DNA of 64,000 nucleotides, taken from positions 558,001 through 622,000 of the forward strand of contig CAYNRE010000070.1 in the NCBI GenBank assembly GCA_964399535.1, in the 5' to 3' direction. Below are positions 56,162-64,000 of this stretch, in pieces (position 1 is the first letter of the stretch; each line of letters begins with the position of its first letter). The notes beneath the pieces were generated by a model. The model saw nothing but the letters and a program-made list of their open reading frames with translations, had not been told where the DNA came from and searched no databases. Both the position numbers and the translations under genes were made by a program. Origin of the DNA: CAYNRE01 sp964399535. Lineage in GTDB: Bacteria; Planctomycetota; Planctomycetia; Pirellulales; CAYNRE01.

Positions 56162-58411
56162 CTACGAGCCCGTCTGATCGGCCGGCGGAGCCGATTCCCC
56201 CGGGTGGTACTTCCGCTTGGCCTCGCGCTCCACGTCGTCCCAATAGAACCACTGCGGCTTGAACTTGCGCTGCGACATCAACTCGGCCTGATCGAAGAAG
56301 TGAGGCGATCCCGGGTCGCCACTTTCACCGAACTGCAGCAGGCTGCCGGCGCGGACTCGCTCGCCGAATTCAACGACCGACACGTAGCTGTGCCCCACCA
56401 CGGCGTAATGCTTCTTGTAACCCAGTAGCGGCATGCTGGGCGTAAAGAACATGTTGAACACGCAACCCACCGGCCCGTTCAGTCCCGCGCTGGGCAAGCT
56501 GGGCAGCTTGTCGGAAAACGGAATCTTGAAGAAGTTCGACACGTCGGCGTGGCGCTGCAGGCGGTTGACCTCGCCGTAGGGAACCTGCCACGTGCCGAAG
56601 GTTTTTTCCAGGTTTTTGGCGGCATCGACCAGGGCTTGAAACCGCAGCTCAGGGTCTTCCAGGTACTTGGGCAGCAGCTTTTCGGACCGGTACATGTCTC
56701 CATAGAGCTTCTCGTACCAGGCCACGCAGAGCGTGGTGGCGGTCGACTCGATCGAGCCCCGGCAATCCCAGGCCAACAGGTGCTCCAGGTACGGCCGCGC
56801 CGCGGCCGCCAAATCAGGGTCGGTCCGCTCCAATTCGGCAAACGCCCGGCGATACTTGGGCAACTCGGTCAGGGCCCAGTACACGGTGGTGTCGAAAGCG
56901 GCGGCCGACCACTGGTCAAACGTCACCCCATGCATTTCGCGCAGCAGCATCCGCGACACCTTGGCCCGCCGCTTGTCGTCGTGCTTCTCGCGGACCATGT
57001 ACGCGGGGAAATCTTCCAGATAGGGCGAACCGTCGTCGGTGGTCGTGAACGGCGTCTGATTGCAGTTCTGAATGTAGCCCGAAGGGGGGTTCAGCGTTTG
57101 CGGCAATTCGTCGAGCGGGTGGATGCCGCGCCAATCGCTTTGCGCCAGCGAACCGTCGACCGGCTGATCCCAGTTCAGTTCCAGGTCGCGACGAGGCACG
57201 ATGCCGTTGTAAAGGTAATAAATGTTTCCATCCCGATCGGCGTAGACGAAATTGAAAATGTGAAACTCCAACAGTTTCATCGCCTGGCGAAACTGGTCGA
57301 GGTTCTGGGCGCGAACCATCTGCAGGTTCTGCCGCAGGGCAAAGGCGTCGTAGAACTTGCCCAGGTTGGCCGCCACGAAGGTGTTTTCGTCGATCTGCTT
57401 CACGACGGGCCCATGATGGGTTTTGCGAAACGTGAGCGTTTGCTCTTCCATCGAACCATCGTCCTGCCGTACGCGCACGGTGTCGGTCCACTCGGTGGCT
57501 CGGCGGTAGCCCCCGTCGAAGCGGTAGTTGAGCGGCTGGTCGGGGTCGTCGAAGGTAACCACCCAGCCATTGCCGATCCGGGGGTTGTTCACCGTGCAGG
57601 ACCAGCCCAGGTGTTCGTTGTGGCCGATGGTGGGCACCGGGCTGCCGAAAAACGTGGCCCCCGAGAAGTTCCAGCCCTCACCGCTGCGTAAGTGCCCTTC
57701 GTAAAACTGACCGAAGCCGTAGTACGGCTGGTGAGGATTGCAGAACAACAGGGCGTGTCCGCTCGCCGACCGGCTGGGGGCCAGGGCCCAGGCGTTCGAG
57801 CCCTGGGCGGCGGCAGCTTCCTCGTAGGCGGTCGGAATTTTGTCGCGGTCGACTCCTGTTTTGCTCCAGCCCATTTCCAGCACCACTTGCCGGGCAAAGG
57901 CCAGCACGTGCCAGGGCTCGAACCGCGCGATGACCCGCGGTTTTACCTCGGGGTGCTTGGCCAGGTAATAATTCACCCCGGCTACGAACGCCTCGCAGAT
58001 CGAGCGCGTGTCGGCGTCGAGCCGCTCGAAATCGGCCCGCGACCGCTCGGGCACTTCAAAGGCCCGATTGAGCAGATCCGTGGCCAGCCCCGACTTGCCC
58101 TGGACCTCGGCCGAGCGGCCCAGGCCCATCAGGTAGGAATCTTCGAGTTGCCAGAAGTAGTCTTCCGCCTGGCAGTAGGCAAAGCCGAACACCACGGCCT
58201 CGTCGGTCGGGCCATCGATGTGCGGCACCCCCCAGGCGTCGCGAATGATCGTAACGCTCCGGGCCAGGCTCTCGGGCTCGGGCAGAACGGAATCGGCCGC
58301 TTGGGCCCATGGGGTGGCGCTCTGGGCGGCCAGCATTGCGCAAAGCCCGATTGCCAAACCCGCGTTTCGGAGCCAAAGGGTAATCGCCGCAGGCTGACCA
58401 AACCAGCTCAT
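56162..58411 (-). CDS. Penicillin acylase-family N-terminal-nucleophile hydrolase (paralog 2)
   Basis: 749 aa from the ATG at 58411, which follows GAGGAGCG. A signal peptide (about 10-39, ending WAQAA) precedes VTIIRDAWGVPHIDGPTDEA. The expected nucleophile is Ser205 in AQGSNAWALAP; NPHQPYYGFGQFYEGHLRSG and PFTTTDDGSPYLEDFPAYM are shared with the paralog at 11010-13241. The two are alike along their whole length (roughly half of residues by eye) but differ at the substrate-facing GATFFG segment context and the C-terminus. Likely a periplasmic amidase. Confidence 0.9.
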   Translation of the reverse strand: MSWFGQPAAITLWLRNAGLAIGLCAMLAAQSATPWAQAADSVLPEPESLARSVTIIRDAWGVPHIDGPTDEAVVFGFAYCQAEDYFWQLEDSYLMGLGRSAEVQGKSGLATDLLNRAFEVPERSRADFERLDADTRSICEAFVAGVNYYLAKHPEVKPRVIARFEPWHVLAFARQVVLEMGWSKTGVDRDKIPTAYEEAAAAQGSNAWALAPSRSASGHALLFCNPHQPYYGFGQFYEGHLRSGEGWNFSGATFFGSPVPTIGHNEHLGWSCTVNNPRIGNGWVVTFDDPDQPLNYRFDGGYRRATEWTDTVRVRQDDGSMEEQTLTFRKTHHGPVVKQIDENTFVAANLGKFYDAFALRQNLQMVRAQNLDQFRQAMKLLEFHIFNFVYADRDGNIYYLYNGIVPRRDLELNWDQPVDGSLAQSDWRGIHPLDELPQTLNPPSGYIQNCNQTPFTTTDDGSPYLEDFPAYMVREKHDDKRRAKVSRMLLREMHGVTFDQWSAAAFDTTVYWALTELPKYRRAFAELERTDPDLAAAARPYLEHLLAWDCRGSIESTATTLCVAWYEKLYGDMYRSEKLLPKYLEDPELRFQALVDAAKNLEKTFGTWQVPYGEVNRLQRHADVSNFFKIPFSDKLPSLPSAGLNGPVGCVFNMFFTPSMPLLGYKKHYAVVGHSYVSVVEFGERVRAGSLLQFGESGDPGSPHFFDQAELMSQRKFKPQWFYWDDVEREAKRKYHPGESAPPADQTGS

Positions 58412-58918
58412 AATCGCTCCTCGTGCACGTTCATTTCTCAAGGTGTGTCCGATGGACGCCGCCGCATCACCGACTGCAAGCGGAAACCAACCGCAACGCT
58501 GCCCCGACCCTCCGCGCTGGCGGGGGCGACCCGGCCAGCGGCCTTTCACCCGGCGGAGACGTGGGGGGCCACGGGGTGGCCCAGCCACGCCAGCCGCCAG
58601 TTTACCTGCCCGGGCCCGCGGATCAAATTCACTGGCTGGCTGCAAGTGGTTGCCAGAATACCAGTTGCGCGGCGCAGGGGGAGACCGCCCCCCACCCTTG
58701 CAGGGAAAGCTAAACTTACAGCGACCTGCCACGCGTTAGGAGCAATTCCTCCTAAGAATTACCCACCTGGCGTGTAAGGATTGAATCGCACTTGCTTTAC
58801 ACCGCCGCGCGGCGGGGCTTCAATAGTACCCGAATCTGAGCGGCTGCCGCTGACACCAGCGCGCCGACACGGTTCCTTTGCATCACTCCGCACATCAACC
58901 GTAAGGGGGTCGACCACC
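58412..58918. other. Divergent intergenic region between acylase 2 and TIGR03000 gene
   Basis: 507 bp with no supported gene; both promoters should lie here. I see no tRNA, repeat or clear operator. Confidence 0.5.
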
Positions 58919-60175
58919 ATGGGGCAACGACATGCGGCGCGCCGACTGGCCGCCCTGGCTTGGGCATTTTGCTGGATCGTAGCGGCACCACTCACGGCAG
59001 CGCTGGGCGGCGAAGTGGCGCTGGAATCGACCGGCCCCGCATTGGGCGGCCTGATCAGCGCGGTCCCGCCGGCCGACACCCTCTCCGAAGTGTTGAGCGA
59101 GAGCACCGCCGGGGGCGTGGTGGCGGCAGGCCCCTTTGTCGAACTGCGAATCGACTGCCCGGCCGACGCCACGATTACCATCAACGGGCGGCCGACGCAG
59201 TCTGGCGGAGACTTCCGCGTGCTGCGTACGATGCCGCTACCCAACAAGCGGCCGATTCGCCTGGTGGTGCACGGTACCCGGCAGGTGTGCGATCCGTTCA
59301 CCGGGCAGCCGCACGAGCAAGCGGTGGATTGCCCGGTTTGGGCTCGACGGGGCGAGGTGCGCTACCTGCGGTGGGAGGCCAAGGAGCCCCGGATGCACCC
59401 AATGTTTGGTCAGGAGATGGCCCACCACTGCGAGGTTACTGATTCCGCCGCGGCAGCGTGCGACACCTGGGTGTTTGCCGACGTCGACCGGCCGCACGAG
59501 TCGGCCGAACTTGTCGACGAGGCGGCCGCCAAGCAATCCGAACGCGAACTGGCGATGAGTCAATTCGAGAAAGCCGTTGACCAGTTCGTTGCAGCCAGCG
59601 CCACTCGTGCAATCCAGAACGGTCCCTTTGCCTGGGGCGACCATCCCGAATTCTTCGCGCTGGTCAAATACAAGGGAGACGACTCGGTCGAATCGATCCG
59701 GCCGCGCGTGGAAGACGCGGTCGATTTCCTGGTCCTGCGCGACCAGGTCGGAGCGCCGGGCGACCCTCGGTCGGCGCTTCAGGCGAAATGTCAGATGCTG
59801 GTCAGCGTTTACGCGCTGATTCCCGACCCTTCGTCGACCGACCCGAAATCGCCCAAGATGATCGAGCGTGATCTGAAACTAGAGATGGCGCCACTTCCCC
59901 TCGACCTGAGCCTGAAACCGGACTGGACGACCAAAGTACCCTTTGCTGCGACGGCCGCCGCGGCGGCTGGAGCAGATGCTGGCGGCGCCGCCCCAAGTAA
60001 GCCGCTGGCAGACCTGGTGTGCGAACGATTGCAAACGATGCCGAGAACAGTAGGCGCCGGCCTGGCCGGCTCTTATAAGGCCTCGAAGCTCATTGTCCGC
60101 GCCAAGCTTGATTTTGGCCACACGGTGGTCGACGTCGATGGCGATATCGTGCTGAACCTGTTGCCGGCACCGTAG
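58919..60175 (+). CDS. Secreted TIGR03000-domain protein
   Basis: 418 aa from the ATG at 58919, which begins a signal peptide (RRLAALAWAFCWIVAAPLTA). Residues 74-120 (VELRIDCPADATITINGRPT, then GGDFRVLRTMPLPNKRPIRL) match the TIGR03000 beta-sandwich found almost only in planctomycetes. The remaining ~300 residues are not recognised. The function of the domain is unknown; it may be an adhesion or protein-assembly module in the periplasm. It shares a 86-bp convergent gap with the histone-like gene. Confidence 0.78.
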   Translation: MGQRHAARRLAALAWAFCWIVAAPLTAALGGEVALESTGPALGGLISAVPPADTLSEVLSESTAGGVVAAGPFVELRIDCPADATITINGRPTQSGGDFRVLRTMPLPNKRPIRLVVHGTRQVCDPFTGQPHEQAVDCPVWARRGEVRYLRWEAKEPRMHPMFGQEMAHHCEVTDSAAAACDTWVFADVDRPHESAELVDEAAAKQSERELAMSQFEKAVDQFVAASATRAIQNGPFAWGDHPEFFALVKYKGDDSVESIRPRVEDAVDFLVLRDQVGAPGDPRSALQAKCQMLVSVYALIPDPSSTDPKSPKMIERDLKLEMAPLPLDLSLKPDWTTKVPFAATAAAAAGADAGGAAPSKPLADLVCERLQTMPRTVGAGLAGSYKASKLIVRAKLDFGHTVVDVDGDIVLNLLPAP

Positions 60176-60261
60176 GGTGCGCAGTCTTCGGTCGCAGTAT
60201 CTCTCCGCGACGCCCGTGCCGCGCACGGCAAACTTGCCCGTCTGGCCGGGTTGTCTCAACC

Positions 60262-60792
60262 TTAGCGCAACACTCGAAAAACTCCGTTTTGGCCCGGCTT
60301 GGTCCTAACTGAGATGCGTCGGTGGATAGCATCGTCCGATGCCGAGAGGCCGTTTGCGGAAAGGACGCCGCGCACCGCATTGAACAGAACGCTCTCCTTC
60401 ATCGAATTGCCACTGAGCACGCCCACAATCGCGTCGTCGATTTCGGCCGTGGTGGCCGTAGTTGTCGCCGCCGGCGCGCCGAAATTTCGCGCGGTGACCA
60501 CATCCGCGCCAACCTTTGCAGCCTCGACGCGTTCGACCGCTAGGCTGTTGATTGCTTCCGAAGCGAACTCGCGCGCGACTTGTCTTTTCGCCTTCTTTTT
60601 GGCCGGCATCTTTTTGGCGACGGCCTTCTTCTTGAGGGCCTTTTTCGCTGTCGGTGTCGACTTGGCCGGTTTCTTCTTGGCCGGTTTCTTCTTGGCCGAC
60701 TTTTTCTTGGCCGACTTGACCTGAGTCGCCTTCTTTCTTGCGGACGCCTTCTTGGTGCTCGACTTCCTCATGCCGCCCACTTGCTTCGCCAT
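60262..60792 (-). CDS. Lysine-rich histone-H1-like DNA-binding protein with C-terminal folded domain
   Basis: 176 aa. The ATG at 60792 follows GAGGATCC with AGGA about 8 bases away. Residues 8-75 consist of KK-A/S-P repeats (KKKSAKKKPAKKKPAKSTPT), like histone H1 tails and bacterial AlgP/Hc1 proteins. Residues about 110-176 (IDDAIVGVLSGNSMKESVLF, then HRRISVRTKPGQNGVFRVLR) look like a compact winged-helix domain. It probably binds and compacts DNA; planctomycetes have condensed nucleoids. The role of the C-terminal domain is an inference from its pattern. Confidence 0.75.
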   Translation of the reverse strand: MAKQVGGMRKSSTKKASARKKATQVKSAKKKSAKKKPAKKKPAKSTPTAKKALKKKAVAKKMPAKKKAKRQVAREFASEAINSLAVERVEAAKVGADVVTARNFGAPAATTTATTAEIDDAIVGVLSGNSMKESVLFNAVRGVLSANGLSASDDAIHRRISVRTKPGQNGVFRVLR

Positions 60793-60992
60793 CAGAGGAT
60801 CCTCAGAAGTCTACAGGACCAGCGCAGGTTGACCGCACGACCGATCGCGCGGTGTGTGCACGGGTTGTGCACTTTCGTCCATCGGGGAAGCTTAACAAGC
60901 TGCCTTGGCTAATTCAAACAGATTGCCCGGTACCAAATCGCCTTAAGTATTGCCAGCCGCATTGAGCCCGCTTGGTTTCTGCTTCCGAATCG
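60793..60992. other. Gap between histone-like gene and the large 3' gene
   Basis: 200 bp without a gene; the histone-like gene promoter probably lies in it. Confidence 0.4.
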
Positions 60993-63900
60993 TCACTCCT
61001 TGACTCTGAGGAGTCGTTTGTACCAGGGTCGGGCTTCGCCGGCCGGAGGCGCCGCGGACTGTGGTATCGGCGGGCCGAACGCTCCGGGGGCTAGGCCCGC
61101 GGCGGGCGCTTGCTGTGGTACAGCCGCCGGCAATTGCCGATCTGGCCAGCGGCTCGCAGTCGTTGGCGCCGTCCCTGCAGTCGCAGCACCCGGCACAGGT
61201 GGGACAGTCCCCGCCGGAGCCATGTACCCCGCCTGCACCACCGCCGGCTGGGGGCGTGGAGCGGACCGGTCCACGGTCGCGTCAGTCGCTGCCCGTTCGG
61301 AAAATGCCGAAGGGCTGTGTTGCCCCACCGGCGGACGAACCCGCACCGGATTAGGGCGCCGCCCCACGCGGGGGTTTCCGCGGTCGCGCATTCCAGACCG
61401 CGGGCCGGGGTTCGGTAGTGCGGGTGGTTCCGGCAGCGTTTCCGGACCCATTGCGTCGAACTGCTGTTGATGACGGCTGCTACCGCGGCCGGCTCCCCCT
61501 CTCTCCGAGGCGGGCACTTCGTACTGAATACCGTCCGGCAGGGTCTCTGGAACGACCCCTTCCGCCTCGCCGGAACCGCTCGGATCGATCAATTCGTACG
61601 GGGTAGGATTGTGTCGCCGCGGGTCGTAAGCCGGCTGCCGCATCTCCGGCGGGCGGCCATCGGCACCGCGATAGTCGTGGCCGGTGGGATCCGAGATCAC
61701 CCCCTGTTCGGCCGTATATCCGCCCGGATGATACGGCGAGGGGATGCGCTGCCGGCGATACAGGTCGGGCCGGTGCAGCCCGCGCCGCTGGGCTTCCTGC
61801 TCGTCGATTCGCAGGAACTCGTCGACCCGGCTCGAGGCCTCATCGTAAACCCAGTTCTCGATCGTTTGCCGGCGTCCGCGTACCACGTGTTCGGCGTCGC
61901 GGAGCGAGGCGTCGTCCATATCGACCACGTGCGGGGCCCAGCGCAAGCCCATCAGGTCGAACAGCGTGGGATAAACGGTGCTGTGCCCTAGAATAATGTT
62001 CTGCTGGATAGACGACTCGGCGCTCGGCAGCGGTTTGAACAGCACCCCGGCTACGGGAATCTGCTCCAACAGGGGTACTCCCTTGGCGGTGCGAGCCGCC
62101 TTCAGGGCCACCTGGTAGCGGCTGATCTCGCGAATCTCGAAGCTGGTCGTCTGTACCTGGGTGTGGATAAAGTGGCGTTTGACCCGCCCCAGGTGCTTTT
62201 CGTCGGCCCGCACTGGCTCGCGCACATTGGTGGTGTACATGTAGTCCAGGTCGTATACGATCGAGTCGCCGTCGGGCTGAATCACCGGCCGAATCTCAAA
62301 GCCGGTCCCGGTCTCGAACTTGTAGATCGCCGGGTCGGGAATCAGCGCTTCCAGGGCCGCGCCGAGTTCTCGTTCCGGCGCGCCCGACTGCACCAGCGCT
62401 TGTTGATCGGTGGCGCTTCCCTCGCCGGTGAGCACGTCTTTGACCATCGGCATGTCTTCGCCGATGGCCCCGGTTCCATCGCCGGTCGGCTTGGGGATGG
62501 AGCTCGTCGTGGCCGGCGGCTGGCCGCTAAGCAGCTTGGCCGTGGCCAGGAACGTGGGGTCGTTGAGCAGGGCGCCGAAGTCTTCGACCACGGCCTTCGC
62601 CCCTTTCATCGCCTCTTGAATCAAAATGTCGCGCTTGGGCAGGTCGAACTCCATCGTCGCCTGGGGGGTAACTTTGCAGAACGCACGATTGTTAGTCAGG
62701 ATGGTGGTGCGCTCCACCTGGCTGAGCGTCACGTTGCAGCGCCGCGAAGCCGCTCGCATTTCGACGAACGAGGGGTCGTAGAACTGTACCTTCAGGTCGT
62801 CTTCGATGGCGATCGAGAGCCGCTTCAGGTAATTGTCGATGGCGGCGATCTGGCCCCGGGTTCCCTCGACCAGTTCGATCCACTTTTCTTCCTGCTCGTC
62901 GATCAAGTGATCGAGCAGCTTGCGATGGTCGAGCCGATCGCGGGTGACGCGAGCCACTCGCTCGGCACTGGCGAGCGTGACTGGAAAATCGCGTTTCTCG
63001 AAGATCGCCGAAACGAATCTTTGGCAAACCACTCGAAACTCGTCCACCGATTTGCTCTGTACTTCATCGATCGCTTGCAATACGGCGCTGGCTTGCTGCA
63101 AGATCTCTTCCGAAGGCGTACACGGTTCAATCGCCGCGGCGCGCAGGCGGCGCACCAACTCTATCACGCGAGACAAACGGGCGGAATCAGCCTGGCTAAT
63201 GTCTAAGAAGATCGATTGAGCCGAAATGTCGCTCGGGCTATTGCCAGGAAACAACAGGTCGGTCAGGCCCCAGTCAAGTTGGACCAGGTCCTGGGCAGCG
63301 AAACCCACCTGAGCGTGGTCGCGCGAGGCGACCTTGGCAAGCCCCTGCCGCAGGCTCGCGATCGCGTGGTTCGTAATCTTGGCTTGCTCGGCGTTTAAGC
63401 GGTAACTGGCTTTGAATTCTTCTAAATCCTCTGCGACCATCCGCAGTTGATCAGCCGAGTGGAACACGAACCGAATTCCCTTTTCGGTCAGCCGGATTTC
63501 GCCTGGAAGCTTCAGGGCTTGGTACTCAGAATCGAGCTGTGGCGCGAACGAATTGTTCTGCCCGCTGAAAAGCGCTCGCAATTCTTCGTTGGACCGTTGG
63601 TCAGCCTCAATGCGATTCATGATATCTTTGGCGTCGGCCAACCCGACGATGGAATCGTTCAGTTTGTCGACCGCTTGCTTCAGATCATTCATCTGGTGAT
63701 GAATCTTGCCCGCTAGGTTGATCAACTCCGCCGGCAACTCGCGGAACCCCGCTTCCGCCTCGACCAAGCGCTGGTTGGCCGCCCGGATTCCGTCCAGCGC
63801 CTCGCGCTGCACCGGCTCGAGCAACTCCGCCCGGAAATTGTCCAGGTTGGCCCGGTCGGCGATCAGCCCCCGCTCGATGGTGCGCTGCTTCAGCTCCAGC

Positions 63901-63998
63901 TCGGCCACCATCTGCGACTTGAAGATCTGGGCCAGCCGCACGAATTCGCGCTGCATGGGCGACATGGTCTCGGCGCTGGCCACGGGCGAATCGAAAAA
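60993..63998 (-). CDS. Large coiled-coil and proline-rich protein of unknown function (start outside or at window end)
   Basis: At least 1000 aa. The frame stays open to the window end; a GTG at 63983 is a possible start, but codons upstream are also open. Residues about 1-260 are helical and charged, with heptad-like stretches (LAGKIHHQMNDLKQAVDKLN). The middle (about 330-650) is unrecognised, with a segment GFEIRPVIQPDGDSIVYDLDYMYTT. Residues about 650-760 are Tyr/Asp-rich, and the last ~230 are Pro/Ala/Gly-rich (APTTASRWPDRQLPAAVPQQ). No membrane segment is clear. A structural or secretion-machinery protein is possible, but I cannot assign one. Confidence 0.65.
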   Translation of the reverse strand, partial: FFDSPVASAETMSPMQREFVRLAQIFKSQMVAELELKQRTIERGLIADRANLDNFRAELLEPVQREALDGIRAANQRLVEAEAGFRELPAELINLAGKIHHQMNDLKQAVDKLNDSIVGLADAKDIMNRIEADQRSNEELRALFSGQNNSFAPQLDSEYQALKLPGEIRLTEKGIRFVFHSADQLRMVAEDLEEFKASYRLNAEQAKITNHAIASLRQGLAKVASRDHAQVGFAAQDLVQLDWGLTDLLFPGNSPSDISAQSIFLDISQADSARLSRVIELVRRLRAAAIEPCTPSEEILQQASAVLQAIDEVQSKSVDEFRVVCQRFVSAIFEKRDFPVTLASAERVARVTRDRLDHRKLLDHLIDEQEEKWIELVEGTRGQIAAIDNYLKRLSIAIEDDLKVQFYDPSFVEMRAASRRCNVTLSQVERTTILTNNRAFCKVTPQATMEFDLPKRDILIQEAMKGAKAVVEDFGALLNDPTFLATAKLLSGQPPATTSSIPKPTGDGTGAIGEDMPMVKDVLTGEGSATDQQALVQSGAPERELGAALEALIPDPAIYKFETGTGFEIRPVIQPDGDSIVYDLDYMYTTNVREPVRADEKHLGRVKRHFIHTQVQTTSFEIREISRYQVALKAARTAKGVPLLEQIPVAGVLFKPLPSAESSIQQNIILGHSTVYPTLFDLMGLRWAPHVVDMDDASLRDAEHVVRGRRQTIENWVYDEASSRVDEFLRIDEQEAQRRGLHRPDLYRRQRIPSPYHPGGYTAEQGVISDPTGHDYRGADGRPPEMRQPAYDPRRHNPTPYELIDPSGSGEAEGVVPETLPDGIQYEVPASERGGAGRGSSRHQQQFDAMGPETLPEPPALPNPGPRSGMRDRGNPRVGRRPNPVRVRPPVGQHSPSAFSERAATDATVDRSAPRPQPAVVQAGYMAPAGTVPPVPGAATAGTAPTTASRWPDRQLPAAVPQQAPAAGLAPGAFGPPIPQSAAPPAGEARPWYKRLLRVKE

Positions 63999-64000
63999 GG

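Noticed and set aside
60299..60724. Phe/Leu-rich plus-strand frame resembling a membrane protein
   Set aside because: It is the antisense of the lysine-rich histone-like gene (AAG/AAA read backwards give Phe/Leu).

Overview
The window looks like a high-GC chromosome segment from a planctomycete, probably Pirellulales-like. Reasons: a secreted protein with a TIGR03000-type planctomycete domain, a one-cysteine sulfatase, a DUF1080 protein paired with a Tat-exported Gfo/Idh/MocA oxidoreductase, three secreted proteins ending in a dockerin-like repeat plus a PEP-CTERM-like tail, and an E1 of the homodimeric AceE type. These are family-level recognitions from the protein sequences; no search was run.

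Layout. 1-22.2 kb: housekeeping and envelope genes: the end of a SulP transporter, aceE-aceF, an S9 peptidase, DUF1080 plus Gfo/Idh/MocA, a penicillin-acylase-family hydrolase, a trypsin-like dockerin protein, a Na+/H+-type antiporter with a TrkA-N-like tail, a PhoD-like phosphatase, an arylsulfatase and an OprB-like porin. 22.27-22.86 kb: the tail of a lost sulfatase joined to a decayed tyrosine integrase. 22.95-32.69 kb: a compact integrative element bounded by a 46-bp direct repeat of the 3' half of tRNA-Phe. It carries a tyrosine integrase, an AlpA-like regulator, a PrimPol/DUF3987 replication protein, an HNH nuclease, zinc-ribbon and HTH proteins, an HK97-fold major capsid protein and an SSB. 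It has no recognisable portal, protease, terminase or tail genes, so it looks like a phage satellite or capsid-gene-bearing island. 33.2-35.4 kb: accA and a Ser/Thr kinase-like gene. 35.7-41.5 kb: an AT-richer accessory stretch with an output-less multi-GAF protein, an HTH partner, two MITE-like repeats and an orphan gene. 41.4-49.9 kb: an ECF42-like sigma factor with DGPF/YCII, PhnB/VOC and DUF1579 genes, a glycosyltransferase, an APH-fold kinase and a CehA/McbA-type protein. 50.3-53.5 kb: asd, truA and a GT4 glycosyltransferase. 53.5-56.1 kb: two tandem lectin-like/dockerin/PEP-CTERM genes bracketed by 113-bp direct repeats. 56.2-64 kb: a second penicillin acylase, the TIGR03000 protein, a histone-H1-like basic protein and a large secreted-looking or scaffold protein cut by the window end.

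The most interesting system is the 9.7-kb tRNA-Phe element. Its limits are set by the att repeats, its integrase sits next to the tRNA, both ends carry a matching 21-bp arm-type motif, and the left end carries helically phased 10-bp repeats. Its cargo combines self-replication with a lone capsid gene. The dockerin-pair cassette between 113-bp repeats and the ECF42-like stress cluster come next.
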